DNA of 64,000 nt from Micromonospora sp. WMMD961 (GCF_029626145.1 NZ_JARUBJ010000002.1:5429501-5493500), one strand, 5' to 3'; positions 52,130 through 61,059 are shown, counted from the stretch's first letter. Program-made: numbers and translations. The notes: a model not told the origin generated them from the sequence alone.

Positions 52130-52516
52130 TCACCACCAGACCGCGCTGGCCGCGGTCGCCAGGAGAGCGAGCACGTACTCCGGCGTCTGGGTCAGCAGCA
52201 CCGCACGCCACAGCCGGTTCCGTGGATTCCACCAGCGCTCCGGCAGGTACCAGACCACCACCACCTTCACCGAGTGCACGGAAGCCATCCAGAAGGGGAA
52301 GAAGATCAACCAGTCACCGACGTCGAACGCCAGGTCCTTCACCCGCTCGCTGGCCAGGACGGACACCGGGATCAGGACCAGCGCGCCGACGGCGAACGCC
52401 ACACCGAACAGGATGAACCAGGCCGCAGCCCGGGTGACGTGCCGTAGCCCGAGGTCGTCCAGATCGTCCCACCCCTTCGATGTGCAGCCGTCTATTCGCT
52501 CTGCCCCTTCCTCCAC
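52130..52516 (-). CDS. Membrane protein paralogue upstream of RHS
   Basis: 128 aa. From DDLGLRHVTRAAAWFILFGV onwards it parallels the 43683-44144 protein: first helix to VLIPVSVLASERVKDLAFDV, second WLIFFPFWMASVHSVKVVVV, then WYLPERWWNPRNRLWRAVLL and an LWW-like end (SAVWW). Its N-terminus is shorter and different (MEEGAERIDGCTSKGWDDLD). The GTG at 52516 lies inside the upstream gene (25-nt overlap), so expression is coupled. Candidate immunity protein or orphan immunity gene. Confidence 0.68.
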   Translation of the reverse strand: MEEGAERIDGCTSKGWDDLDDLGLRHVTRAAAWFILFGVAFAVGALVLIPVSVLASERVKDLAFDVGDWLIFFPFWMASVHSVKVVVVWYLPERWWNPRNRLWRAVLLTQTPEYVLALLATAASAVWW

Positions 52517-52800
52517 CGTAGGTACGCGCGGTACAGCTCCTCTTCCTGCCTCCGCTTGCGCCGGTGCAGCACCCGGGACACGACCAGGAGTACGGCGCCG
52601 CCGCCCAGCATCAGGTGACCGACGATCCGGTCGCCGGGCTGCACAGGGCCCACGCTGAGCAGGAACCCCAGGAAGGTCGAGCCCAGGCCCAGATAGAGCG
52701 CGATCCCGGGTGGCGTCTGCCGGTATTCGAGGTGGTGACGGTCCGCGAAGGTCTGGAACCGCTGTGGGACGTCAAGTTCCTCGTACTCACCATCAGCCAC
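52492..52800 (-). CDS. Small hypothetical membrane protein
   Basis: 102 aa from the GTG at 52800, which has GGAGAG 6 nt upstream. Soluble N-terminal YEELDVPQRFQTFADRHHLE, helices IALYLGLGSTFLGFLLSVGP and IVGHLMLGGGAVLLVVSRVL, and a charged tail HRRKRRQEEELYRAYLRWRK. Function unknown. It is the first gene of the unit overlapping the paralogue at 52130-52516 and may belong to the toxin locus. The 52801-53080 gap upstream holds no gene I can support. Confidence 0.6.
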   Translation of the reverse strand: MADGEYEELDVPQRFQTFADRHHLEYRQTPPGIALYLGLGSTFLGFLLSVGPVQPGDRIVGHLMLGGGAVLLVVSRVLHRRKRRQEEELYRAYLRWRKGQSE

Positions 52801-53080
52801 GCGTGTCTCTCCGTTCCGATGGCCAACAGTCCAGCAGGACGGCGCTCGGCGTGTCGAGCGCCGCCCGGGCACCGACGAGCACCGAGATCGCACTCGTCGC
52901 GCAAGAACGGACAAAGGACCCCCACCGCGACCTGCGGCAGCAGCCGTGACTTTGGAAGACGCGACACAACGCACTCCCGGAACCATGCCCTGACGTGTCA
53001 CGATTCAGAGCACGGCGTGCCGTCGGGCGTCGAGGGGCAGGGGTGGCCGCGCCGGAAGGCGCGTTAAGGGGGATGTCCGG

Positions 53081-53923
53081 GTGTCAGCGGGTGGGGCCCG
53101 CCGGGGACGGCGGGACAACGGGCTCGACGCGAACGAGTACGCCGTCGTCGGCGACGTCGATCCGCGCGTCGGTGAGCACCTGCTCGACGTGCTGGCCGCC
53201 GGCGGGATCGCCGCCTACCTGCAGCCCTCCGCCGATCTCAACCCGGTCACCCGCACCACCACCGTTCCGGCCCGGCCGGTCGACCGGCTCTACGTCGACC
53301 GTTCGCATCTGACCACCGCACGGGACTATCTGACCCAGCTCGCCGACGAGACCACTCCGGAAAAGCCGCCGGCCCGCGACGAACCGGACATCGACGCCGA
53401 GTGGGCGCGGATCGTGGCCGGCTTCCACACCACCTCGTCGACCGACGAGCACCCGTGGCCGGCTTCGGAGAACGTCGACGAGCGGGACGAACCGACGGCT
53501 GGCCCGCTGGCCCGCTCCGGGGCAGACGAGCCTGGCCCGACCGCCACCGACGTCCGCCGGCTGCCCTCCGCGACCGACATCTCGGGGATCTCGGTCGGTC
53601 GCGGCGCTCGACCGGACGAGCCGTCGCTGCTGGATGGGCTGGACACGTTCGGCGCGGACCTGCCCGACGACGAGGACGACGAGGGTTACCACCCGCCCCC
53701 GCCGCCACCGTTGCCCCGGGTCAGCAAGTACGCGGTGGTCGGTGTGCTCGGCGTGGTCATCGGGTTCGTGCTCTTCCTCTTTCCGTGGCTGCTCCCGGTG
53801 GACAGGTCGGCGGTCACCCTGTTCGGGTTCACCGGCATCCTGGCCGGTTTCGTCACGCTGGTCTGGCGGCTGCGCCCCGGCGACGAGGACGAGGACGACC
53901 CGGACAACGGCGCCGTCGTCTGA
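53081..53923 (+). CDS. Hypothetical membrane protein with N-terminal DUF-type domain
   Basis: 280 aa. N-terminal compact domain NEYAVVGDVDPRVGEHLLDV then LAAGGIAAYLQPSADLN and VDRLYVDRSHLTTARDYLTQ, which looks like a signal-transducing or peptide-binding unit of actinobacterial proteins. The middle is acidic and disordered, with a proline run. The C-terminus has two helices (YAVVGVLGVVIGFVLFLFPW, VTLFGFTGILAGFVTLVW) and an acidic tail. GTG start at 53081 with GGGGGA upstream. Not assigned. Confidence 0.72.
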   Translation: MSAGGARRGRRDNGLDANEYAVVGDVDPRVGEHLLDVLAAGGIAAYLQPSADLNPVTRTTTVPARPVDRLYVDRSHLTTARDYLTQLADETTPEKPPARDEPDIDAEWARIVAGFHTTSSTDEHPWPASENVDERDEPTAGPLARSGADEPGPTATDVRRLPSATDISGISVGRGARPDEPSLLDGLDTFGADLPDDEDDEGYHPPPPPPLPRVSKYAVVGVLGVVIGFVLFLFPWLLPVDRSAVTLFGFTGILAGFVTLVWRLRPGDEDEDDPDNGAVV

Positions 53924-54022
53924 GTTCGGCCCGCATCCCGGGACGGCAGCGCCCCGCCGGGGGCGTAACAGTGGTGTAACTTACTGTCAGTAGGAATACC
54001 GCTGTACGTCACTTCCCCCGCT

Positions 54023-54058
54023 GACTGACCGGTTTTCCCTTGCTCGTGGCGGTCAGTC
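54023..54058 (+). promoter_or_regulatory. Inverted repeat in the otsA leader
   Basis: Perfect 9-bp arms 54023-54031 and 54050-54058 around an 18-nt loop, ending 14 nt before the first otsA ATG. An 11-bp palindrome TACTGTCAGTA at 53982-53992 lies further up. No convincing promoter pair was found. Confidence 0.4.
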
Positions 54059-54072
54059 CTCTGCTGATCGGA

Positions 54073-55578
54073 ATGCCCGAGATGCGACAGAGTTCCCTCG
54101 TGGTGGTGGCCAACCGCCTTCCCATCGATGACAGTCAGGCCCCCGACGGGGCCTGCGAGTGGCGGCGCAGCCCGGGTGGGCTGGTCAGCGCGCTGCACCC
54201 GCTCCTGCGGCACACCCCGGCGACCTGGGTCGGCTGGGCCGGCGGCACCGGGCCCGCCCCCACGCTGCCGGACGTGGACGGCGTCCGGATGCACACCGTC
54301 GCGCTCAGCGCGGAAGACCTGCGCGACCACTACGAAGGGTTCGCCAACGCCACCCTGTGGCCGCTCTACCACGACTCGGTGGAGCAGCCGGAGCACCACC
54401 GCCGGTGGTGGGAGGCGTACCAGCGGGTCAACCAGCGTTTCGCCGAGGCGACCGCCCAGGTGGCCGAGCCGGGCGCGGTGGTCTGGGTGCAGGATTACCA
54501 CCTGCAACTGGTCCCCGGCCAGCTCCGCGCGCTCCGCCCCGACCTGCGCATCGGGTTCTTCCTGCACGTGCCGTTCCCGCCACCGGAGCTGTTCATGCAG
54601 CTCCCCCGCCGGGCCGAACTGCTGCGCGGCATGCTCGGCGCCGACCTGGTCGGTTTCCAGCGCGCCCAGGCCGCGCACAACTTCGCCCAACTCGTGACCC
54701 GGGTGCTGGAGCTGCCGGCCACCGACCGGCGGATCGGCATCGACGACCGGGTCGTCCGCATCGGCGCGTTCCCGGTCTCGATCGACACCGCCGAGATGGG
54801 CGCGCTCGCCGCCCGCCCGGACGTGGCCGCCCGCGCCCGCCGGCTCCGGCAGGACCTCGGCGATCCCCGGCAGGTCATCCTCAGCGTGGACCGGATGGAC
54901 TACACCAAGGGCATCGAGCAGCGCCTCAAGGCGTACAGCGAACTACTCGCCACCGGTGACGTCAAGGTCCGCGACACCGTGCTGGTGCAGGTCGCCATGC
55001 CGAGCCGGGAACGCGTCGGCCAGTACCAGATCCTGCGTGAGCGCATCGAGCGCGAGGTGGGCCGGATCAACGGCGAGTTCGGCCGGGTCGGCGAGCCGGC
55101 GATCCACTACCTCACCCAGCCCTTCGACCGGGCCGAGCTGGCAGCCCTCTACCGGGTCGCCGACGTGATGGCGGTGACCCCGCTGCGCGACGGCATGAAC
55201 CTGGTCGCCAAGGAGTACGTCGCCGCCCGCGTGGACGACAACGGCGCGCTGCTGCTCAGCGAGTTCGCCGGCACCGCCGCCGAGTTGTCCCAGGCGTACC
55301 TGGTCAACCCGCACGACCTGGAAGGGCTCAAGCAGGGCCTGCGCGCGGCGCTGCGGGCCAGCCCGGAGGACGTCACCCAGCGGATGCGGGCCATGCGCGC
55401 CCACCTGCACCAGCACGACATCCGGGCCTGGGCCCGCTCGTACCTGCGCGCGCTGGACGAGGGCGGCGCTCTGGTCAGCCGCCTGTCCAGCACCGACGGC
55501 AACCCGGAGGGTGGCGCGCGGGTGCCGCTACCCGCCAGCCCCGCCGGCAGCCCGGTGGACCACCGGGCCAGCGGCTGA
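54073..55578 (+). CDS. otsA: Alpha,alpha-trehalose-phosphate synthase
   Basis: 501 aa GT20 glycosyltransferase making trehalose 6-phosphate from a nucleotide-glucose and glucose 6-phosphate. Motifs: SLVVVANRLPID, WRRSPGGLVSALHPLL, VWVQDYHLQLVPGQLRALRP, IGFFLHVPFPPPELFMQLPR, VDRMDYTKGIEQRLKAYSEL and TPLRDGMNLVAKEYVAARVD. Start could be ATG 54073 or 54082; the in-frame TTG at 54040 lies inside a hairpin loop. No otsB is adjacent. Confidence 0.94.
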   Translation: MPEMRQSSLVVVANRLPIDDSQAPDGACEWRRSPGGLVSALHPLLRHTPATWVGWAGGTGPAPTLPDVDGVRMHTVALSAEDLRDHYEGFANATLWPLYHDSVEQPEHHRRWWEAYQRVNQRFAEATAQVAEPGAVVWVQDYHLQLVPGQLRALRPDLRIGFFLHVPFPPPELFMQLPRRAELLRGMLGADLVGFQRAQAAHNFAQLVTRVLELPATDRRIGIDDRVVRIGAFPVSIDTAEMGALAARPDVAARARRLRQDLGDPRQVILSVDRMDYTKGIEQRLKAYSELLATGDVKVRDTVLVQVAMPSRERVGQYQILRERIEREVGRINGEFGRVGEPAIHYLTQPFDRAELAALYRVADVMAVTPLRDGMNLVAKEYVAARVDDNGALLLSEFAGTAAELSQAYLVNPHDLEGLKQGLRAALRASPEDVTQRMRAMRAHLHQHDIRAWARSYLRALDEGGALVSRLSSTDGNPEGGARVPLPASPAGSPVDHRASG

Positions 55579-55595
55579 CCGCCGGCCCGATGGCC

Positions 55596-56408
55596 TCAGT
55601 GCGCCGCGGGCTCCTTCTCCAACCAGTCCAGGATCGCGTCGATCGGCTCCGCCCACCGCGCGTCCAGCATCAGATCGTGGCCCATGCCGGGGAAGAGCAG
55701 CGGGGCCGAACCGTACCGGCGGGCCACCCGGGTCAACGTCGACGCCGGCACCACCCGGTCGTCGGGGCTGCCCAACACCAGCACCGGCGGCGCGCCCACG
55801 GCCGGCTCCGCCTCCGGCTGCCCCAGCAGCGCCCACTGCGCTCGACGGCTGGCCCGACCGAGCCGCCCGACGTGCCGGCGGGCCTCCTCGTCGGGCAGCT
55901 CGCGGCTGAACAGCTGCCCACGGTTGAGCCGCAACGGCCCGCCGAACACCGCCGGCACCGTGCCCGCAGGGTTACGACGCAGCGCCGCACCCAGCACTCC
56001 CCAACCGCCGAAGACGGGCGCCACCAGCACCGCGCCCCGCGCCGGGTAGCGGGCCAACGCGTGCGCCACCACCAACGCCCCGGCGCCGTGCCCCACCAGC
56101 ACCGTCTGCCGTGGCAGGCTCGCGGCCACCTGGACCACATCATGGGTGTACGCCCGCAGCGTCGCCTCCGGCGCCGGCTCGCTGGCCCCGTGCCCCCGCA
56201 GGCTCACCGCGTACGCCGGGAAGCCCCGCGACGCGGCGTGACCCAGCCAGTGCTCGGCGAACGCCCACGCACCGTGCCCGAACCCGGGTACGAAGAGCAG
56301 CGGTGGACGCCCCTCCTCGTGCTCGGGAAGGGCGCTGAGCACCTCCCGCCGAACCGGCCGGACCGGACGTGACCACTCCCGGCCCCGCATGATCCGCAGC
56401 TCGGTCAC
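55596..56408 (-). CDS. Alpha/beta hydrolase-fold protein lacking the nucleophile Ser
   Basis: 270 aa. Fold motifs are clear: oxyanion loop LLFVPGFGHGAWAF, RGHGASEP, acid residue in VLVLGSPDDRVVPASTLT and His in LFPGMGHDLML. The nucleophile elbow, expected as G-x-S-x-G, is VLVGHGAGALVV, with Gly108 in place of Ser. It may be non-hydrolytic, or it may act by another mechanism. Downstream of the flavin monooxygenase gene by 37 bp, same strand, so likely co-transcribed. It converges with otsA. Confidence 0.84.
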   Translation of the reverse strand: MTELRIMRGREWSRPVRPVRREVLSALPEHEEGRPPLLFVPGFGHGAWAFAEHWLGHAASRGFPAYAVSLRGHGASEPAPEATLRAYTHDVVQVAASLPRQTVLVGHGAGALVVAHALARYPARGAVLVAPVFGGWGVLGAALRRNPAGTVPAVFGGPLRLNRGQLFSRELPDEEARRHVGRLGRASRRAQWALLGQPEAEPAVGAPPVLVLGSPDDRVVPASTLTRVARRYGSAPLLFPGMGHDLMLDARWAEPIDAILDWLEKEPAAH

Positions 56409-56445
56409 TGCTCCGCCTCTCGCTCGCGACTGCGCGGCCGGCCGC

Positions 56446-57852
56446 TCACTTGCCCTCCAGGTCGACTAGGGCGCGCTGGACGGCGCGCAGGTAGTCGGCG
56501 TGACCGACCTCGAACCAGTGCCGGCTGCTCTCCTTGACCTGCCCGGAGTAGCGCTCCCCGGCCCGTTCCCGCACCCGCTGGGCGAACGCCGCGGCCCGCT
56601 GCGGCCGGTCCCGGCGGGCCTGGAGCACCCGGGCGAAGAGCACCGTCTGCCAGTGCGACAGGGTGAACAACCCGGAATCCGGCTGCACCAGGCCGGCGAC
56701 CGCGAGCGTCGGGTGGCCCGGCGTGAACGCGTTGAGCCACAGGGTGGGGCGACCCGCCCCCGCGCTGTCGGAGAACACCGAGGCGTCGAGGAACTCGAAG
56801 CGCGGCAGGTAGCCGGTGGCGAAGATGACCACCTCCGGGTCGATCTCGCGGCCGTCGGCCAACTCCACGGCGTACGGGTGGAAGCGGGCGATGTCCGGCA
56901 CCGGACCGATCCCGCCGTGGCCCACGTAGTAGACGAGCTGGCTGTTGGCGATCGGGTGCGTCTCGTACACCCGGTGGTCCGGTTTGGGCAGGCCGAAGCG
57001 GGTCAGGTCGCCGACGGTCAGCCGCATCGTCCAGTGGTAGAGCCACTGCCGAACCCGCAGTGGCACCCGCAGTGCCAGCAGGCTGTCGTTCACCTGGTCG
57101 GCGGGTCGACCCAGCACGAACTTCGGCGCGTACCAGTAGCCGCGCCGGGTGGAGTGCCAGCAGCGTGAGGCCTGCTGGGCGGCCTCGACGGCGATGTCGC
57201 ACCCGGTGTTGCCGGCACCGACCACCAGCACCCGCTTGCCGCGCAGCTGCGCCGGGTCCTTGTAGGACGACGCGTGCATGATCTCGCCCCGGAACTCCTC
57301 CAGCCCTTCGTAGCGGGGCAGCTTCGGCGACCAGTTGTGCCCGTTGGCGATCACCACGGCGGCGTACCGGGAGGTGCGCTCCGGGCCGTACCCGCCGGTG
57401 GAGCGGGTGGTCACGTCCCACCGCTCCCCCGGGGCGGGTTCGACCCGGACCACCTCGGTGCCGAACCAGATGTGCGAGCGCAGGTCGAAGTGGTCGGCGT
57501 ACCGCTCGAAGTAGGACAGCAGCTGACTGTGGTGCGGGTAGTCCGGCCAGGAGTCCGGCATCGGGAAGTCCGGGAACTGGGTGAACGGCTTCGACGAGAT
57601 CAGGTGGGTGCTGGCGTACACCGGACTGCGGTCGTGCCGCCAGTTCCAGGCGCCGCCGACGCCTGTCTCCCGCTCGTAACAGTCGACGCCGAAGCCGTGT
57701 TCGCGCAGGTTCTTGATGGCCGTCAGACCGCTGGCGCCGGCCCCGATGACGCAGACCGTGTCGCCCCGGTCGGAGAGCGGGCGACCGTCGCTGTTCAGCG
57801 CGGACGGGGTCGCCTCCGGATCGGGCCGGCCGCGGTCGGTGGAGGTGGACAC
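56446..57852 (-). CDS. Flavin-containing monooxygenase (FMO/Baeyer-Villiger type)
   Basis: 468 aa. FAD fold VCVIGAGASGLTAIKNLREH, second Rossmann VLVVGAGNTGCDIAVEAAQQ for NADP, FMO-type region YERETGVGGAWNWRHD and late ATGYLPRFEF motif (VVIFATGYLPR). A substrate oxygenase of small molecules, substrate unknown. GTG 57852 with AAAGGAG 8 nt upstream. It is the first gene of the pair with the serine-less hydrolase. Confidence 0.9.
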   Translation of the reverse strand: MSTSTDRGRPDPEATPSALNSDGRPLSDRGDTVCVIGAGASGLTAIKNLREHGFGVDCYERETGVGGAWNWRHDRSPVYASTHLISSKPFTQFPDFPMPDSWPDYPHHSQLLSYFERYADHFDLRSHIWFGTEVVRVEPAPGERWDVTTRSTGGYGPERTSRYAAVVIANGHNWSPKLPRYEGLEEFRGEIMHASSYKDPAQLRGKRVLVVGAGNTGCDIAVEAAQQASRCWHSTRRGYWYAPKFVLGRPADQVNDSLLALRVPLRVRQWLYHWTMRLTVGDLTRFGLPKPDHRVYETHPIANSQLVYYVGHGGIGPVPDIARFHPYAVELADGREIDPEVVIFATGYLPRFEFLDASVFSDSAGAGRPTLWLNAFTPGHPTLAVAGLVQPDSGLFTLSHWQTVLFARVLQARRDRPQRAAAFAQRVRERAGERYSGQVKESSRHWFEVGHADYLRAVQRALVDLEGK

Positions 57853-57967
57853 CGAAACATCTCCTTTTGGTACGGCAGGCGTGCCGGTCGCCGCGAAATC
57901 CTCTCCACAACGAAGCCGGATGTCCAGTCCTACCGCGCGGAGATCGACGGTCGAGCCGACGCCGGGG

Positions 57968-58660
57968 TCAGTCGGTGCCGGGCAGCAGCAGGTCGACCAG
58001 GACCGGGAAGTGGTCGCTGGCGCGCCGGGTCTGCGGGGTGTCCACCACGTCGTAGTCGACCACGGTGATCCGCGGGTCGACGAAGAGCGCGTCGATGCGC
58101 CGGCGCGGTTCGTGACAGGAGTAGGTGAGCCGGTCCTCCCGGTCGGCCGCCACCGCGGCGTCGGTCAACCCGCGTGACACGGTCGCCCAGGCCGACCCGT
58201 CCGGACCCTCGTTGAGGTCCGCCCCGGCCAGCACCGGGCTGGTCGCCGCGTCCAAGCCCCGCTTGAACTCGGCGGCCTGGGCCGGTCGCTCGGCGGGATC
58301 GGTGGACAGGTGCGAGCCGGCGAGGGTGAACCGGGCGCCGGCCACCCGGCAGTCGGCGTACGCGGCGCCGCGCAGGTGCCGGCCGGGGGTGAGCGGGAAG
58401 CGCTGACACCGGGTGTTCCCCACCTGGACCCGCAGGTTGGTCAACAGCAGGTTGCCCAGCGCCGGTAGCCCGCCGGCGGCCACCACCAGGCCGAACGACT
58501 CGGCCAACGTGGCGGACTTCTGCCGCCACCGGAACCGGCGCGGCCCCTCCTGCACGATCACCACGTCCGGCCTCGCCGCGCGGACCACCGCTGCCAGCGC
58601 GGCGGTGTCGTCGCGCTGGCTGTGGATGTTGTACGACACCACCCGCAGCGGTACGCCCAT
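57968..58660 (-). CDS. Endonuclease/exonuclease/phosphatase family protein
   Basis: 230 aa metal-dependent phosphodiesterase fold. Seen: LRVVSYNIHSQRDDTAALAA (Asn metal ligand), VVIVQEGPRRFRWRQK (Glu), AGSHLSTDPAERPAQAAEFK (His), AGADLNEGPDGSAWATV (Asp-x-Asn) and RRASDHFPVLVDLLL (Asp-His). The substrate could be a nucleic acid or a phospholipid head group. ATG 58660 lies 12 bp after the glucokinase stop, so they form an operon. Confidence 0.87.
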   Translation of the reverse strand: MGVPLRVVSYNIHSQRDDTAALAAVVRAARPDVVIVQEGPRRFRWRQKSATLAESFGLVVAAGGLPALGNLLLTNLRVQVGNTRCQRFPLTPGRHLRGAAYADCRVAGARFTLAGSHLSTDPAERPAQAAEFKRGLDAATSPVLAGADLNEGPDGSAWATVSRGLTDAAVAADREDRLTYSCHEPRRRIDALFVDPRITVVDYDVVDTPQTRRASDHFPVLVDLLLPGTD

Positions 58661-58672
58661 CGGTGGACCGCC

Positions 58673-59620
58673 TCAGATCCGGCGGGCCAGGTCGGCGGCG
58701 CCGATGACGCCCGCGCTGTTGCCCAGCTCCGCCGGGAGCACCTCGGCCACCGGCAGGCGACCACGCTGGGCGAGCGCGTCGACGTACGAGCGGCGCGTCG
58801 GGCCGAGCAGCAGGTCACCGGCGTCGATCACACCGCCGCCGACCACCAGGGTCTGCGGGTCGAGGATCTGCGCCATGTCGGCGAGGCTGGTGCCCAGCCA
58901 CCGGCCGATCTGCGCGAACGCCTCGGCGGAGATCGGGTCGCCGCCCTGCGCGGCGGCGGTCACCATCGGACCGGTGATCGCCTCGGCCTCACCGCCGGCC
59001 AGCTCCAGCAGCGCGGTGGCCCGGTTGGGCTCCTGCCGGGCACCGGCACGGGCGAAGCGGACGAGGGCGCTGCCGCTGGCGTACTGCTCGATGCAACCCA
59101 GCCGGCCGCAGCCGCACTGGTGTCCGTCGGGAACGGCCAGCATGTGGCCCAGTTCGGCGGCGATGCCGTGCGCGCCCCGCATCAGCTCACCGCCGAGGAC
59201 GATCCCGCCGCCCACACCGGTGCCGATGGTGAACATGATCATGGAGTCGTCGGCGGCGCGGGCCGCGCCGTACCGGAACTCGGCCCAGGCGGCCACGTTC
59301 CCGTCGTTCTCCACGATCACGGGAAGCCCGATGGCCTTGCCGACGTACTCGCGCAGCGGTTCGTCGCGCCAGGCCAGGTTGGGGGCGAAGAGCACGGTCG
59401 ACCGACTGGCGTCGATCCAGCCGGCCGCGCCGATGCCGACGGCCTCGATCGTCCGGCCGGCGGCCAGCTCTCCGACCAGCTCGATGATGACGTCGCGGGT
59501 CTTGCCGACGTCATCGGCGGGAGTGTCCCGTCGGGTCTGCACGAGGACCGTGCCGGTCTCGTCCACGACACCGCCGGCCACCTTCGTGCCACCGACGTCG
59601 ACTCCGATGGTCAGCGTCAC
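58673..59620 (-). CDS. glkA: ROK-family glucokinase
   Basis: 315 aa. N-terminal phosphate loop LTIGVDVGGTKVAGGVVDET; glucose site VIVENDGNVAAWAEFRYGAA; ATP loop MFTIGTGVGGGIVLGGELMR; AAELGHMLAVPDGHQ and the zinc motif CGCGRLGCIEQYASGSAL. These fit Streptomyces-type ATP glucokinase rather than the polyphosphate enzymes. GTG start with AGGGGGG upstream. It supplies glucose 6-phosphate, a substrate for otsA. First gene of the two-gene unit. Confidence 0.9.
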   Translation of the reverse strand: MTLTIGVDVGGTKVAGGVVDETGTVLVQTRRDTPADDVGKTRDVIIELVGELAAGRTIEAVGIGAAGWIDASRSTVLFAPNLAWRDEPLREYVGKAIGLPVIVENDGNVAAWAEFRYGAARAADDSMIMFTIGTGVGGGIVLGGELMRGAHGIAAELGHMLAVPDGHQCGCGRLGCIEQYASGSALVRFARAGARQEPNRATALLELAGGEAEAITGPMVTAAAQGGDPISAEAFAQIGRWLGTSLADMAQILDPQTLVVGGGVIDAGDLLLGPTRRSYVDALAQRGRLPVAEVLPAELGNSAGVIGAADLARRI

Positions 59621-59695
59621 CGCTGCCGCCCCCCTCTGCTGCTGTCCGGCCCGCGCCCCGGCGGCGTGCCGGTCCGGGTCGGGATGTCCCGCGCC

Positions 59696-60400
59696 TCAGG
59701 CGCCGTCGCCCGATGCTTCCGCGTCGGAGTGGTCGGGCGCCCGCGAGGCGGGCACCACGGGACGGTTGGTCGGTGCCGGTACGGTCGCCGACCCGGCCTC
59801 GTCGACGGGTGGTGCGGCGGCCGGGGCGAGAGGATCCGCCGTCCGGGTGGCGACCGACCAGACATCCCGTTCCGGCGCCGGCTGAGAATCATGCCCGGTG
59901 CGGGTGGCATCGCGCCACACGTGCTCGTCGGCGGCTGCGGTGGACGGCTCGTGCCCGGCTGGCTCCGGCAGCACGTCGTCGGTGCTCACGGCGGGTTCCG
60001 GCGCTGTCCGGCTACGTGGTTCGGCGGCCGGCCCGGAGGGGCTCGTCGTGGGCGAATCCGCTGGGGAGAACGCGCGGAGCAGGCTGGCGACACCCGCCGC
60101 GAGGTCACCGGCGCCGGTCGCGAGACGTTCGGCGAATTCCGGACTCGGGTCTCGCAACGCGGCGATGCCCCGACAGACCGGGCAGACGCAGCATTCGGGC
60201 GATCCGGTGGCGAAAGCACCACCGGGGCCGGGACGCCCGTCCGGACCGGCGCTGTGACCGAGGACACCGGCCAGCACCCCGCCCAGCGAGCCGAACCCGC
60301 CGCCCGCCGAGCCTGCGGACGCCAGTCGCACCCCCGCGAGCAGGGTGGCGACCAACCGTTCCGCCTCTTCCCGGGCCGAACCCGGATCCGTTCCGCCCAC
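59696..60400 (-). CDS. Hypothetical protein with CxxC motif
   Basis: 234 aa from the GTG at 60400, preceded by GAGGAG at 6 nt; the frame is open to 60445, overlapping the next gene. An N-terminal helical region (AREEAERLVATLLAGVRLAS) precedes the conserved-looking ECCVCPVCRGIAALRDPSPE and EFAERLATGAGDLAAGVASL. The C-terminal half is Pro/Ala/Thr/Glu-rich and disordered. The Cys cluster could bind a metal. Not assigned; downstream of the SRPBCC gene on the same strand. Confidence 0.7.
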   Translation of the reverse strand: MGGTDPGSAREEAERLVATLLAGVRLASAGSAGGGFGSLGGVLAGVLGHSAGPDGRPGPGGAFATGSPECCVCPVCRGIAALRDPSPEFAERLATGAGDLAAGVASLLRAFSPADSPTTSPSGPAAEPRSRTAPEPAVSTDDVLPEPAGHEPSTAAADEHVWRDATRTGHDSQPAPERDVWSVATRTADPLAPAAAPPVDEAGSATVPAPTNRPVVPASRAPDHSDAEASGDGA

Positions 60401-60431
60401 CCTCGGCTCCTCTACCGTGCCACCGGACACG

Positions 60432-60887
60432 TCACTGCGCCGCACCGGTTGCTTCTACCCGGCGCTTGAGCTGCTTCAACGCGGTATCCATGATCATCTT
60501 CTCGGCTTTGCGCCGAAACATCCCGAGCATCCCCACCGACAGGTCGACCTCCAACGTGTAGGTCACCGTGGTGCTGCCGTCCGGGTTGCCCACCAGGTCG
60601 TACGAACCGCGCTGGCTCTTCTGCATCTTCGAGGGGGCGACCAGGTGCCACTCGATCCGGGACAGGTCCTCGGCGTACTCGTAGGCGAGCACGTACTCGT
60701 CGGCCATCACCCCGGCGTCGATGGTGAAGCGCACCTGGCTGGCGTAGCCGTCCTCGTACTCCTCGACGACCTCGGCGCGGCGCACCGCGTCGGTCCACTC
60801 GGGGTAGCGCGCGAAGTCGCAGATGACCGCCGTCACCCGTTCCGGTGCGGCGCCGATGATGATCGACTGGGTGGAGGAGTCCGCCAT
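60432..60887 (-). CDS. SRPBCC (START-like) family protein
   Basis: 151 aa single lipid-binding-type domain: IIIGAAPERVTAVICDFARY, YPEWTDAVRRAEVVEEYEDG, RIEWHLVAPSKMQKSQRGSY and the closing helix FRRKAEKMIMDTALKQLKRR. Similar to M. tuberculosis Rv2185c. It probably binds a hydrophobic ligand. TAGCCT (60895-60900, minus strand) is 7 nt before the ATG and there is no ribosome-binding site, so it is likely leaderless. Confidence 0.88.
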   Translation of the reverse strand: MADSSTQSIIIGAAPERVTAVICDFARYPEWTDAVRRAEVVEEYEDGYASQVRFTIDAGVMADEYVLAYEYAEDLSRIEWHLVAPSKMQKSQRGSYDLVGNPDGSTTVTYTLEVDLSVGMLGMFRRKAEKMIMDTALKQLKRRVEATGAAQ

Positions 60888-61059
60888 GGGGGGGAGGCTA
60901 CCCGGCGCGTACCGCCAGCACGCCGCGCCGCCCCCGGCGACCAGCGGGCCCGGACACGCTGGCCGTTAACAGGGTGCCCTAGCTCACCGGGTAGGTTTCG
61001 ACACAGCCGACGCCCACCGTGGCGTCCGGCCCGGCCAGTGCGAGCACGAAGGAGTGCAG

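Noticed and set aside
41725..52800. Integrated mobile element or prophage carrying the RHS locus
   Set aside because: I found no integrase, transposase, attachment repeat or tRNA border. Only local duplications are visible.
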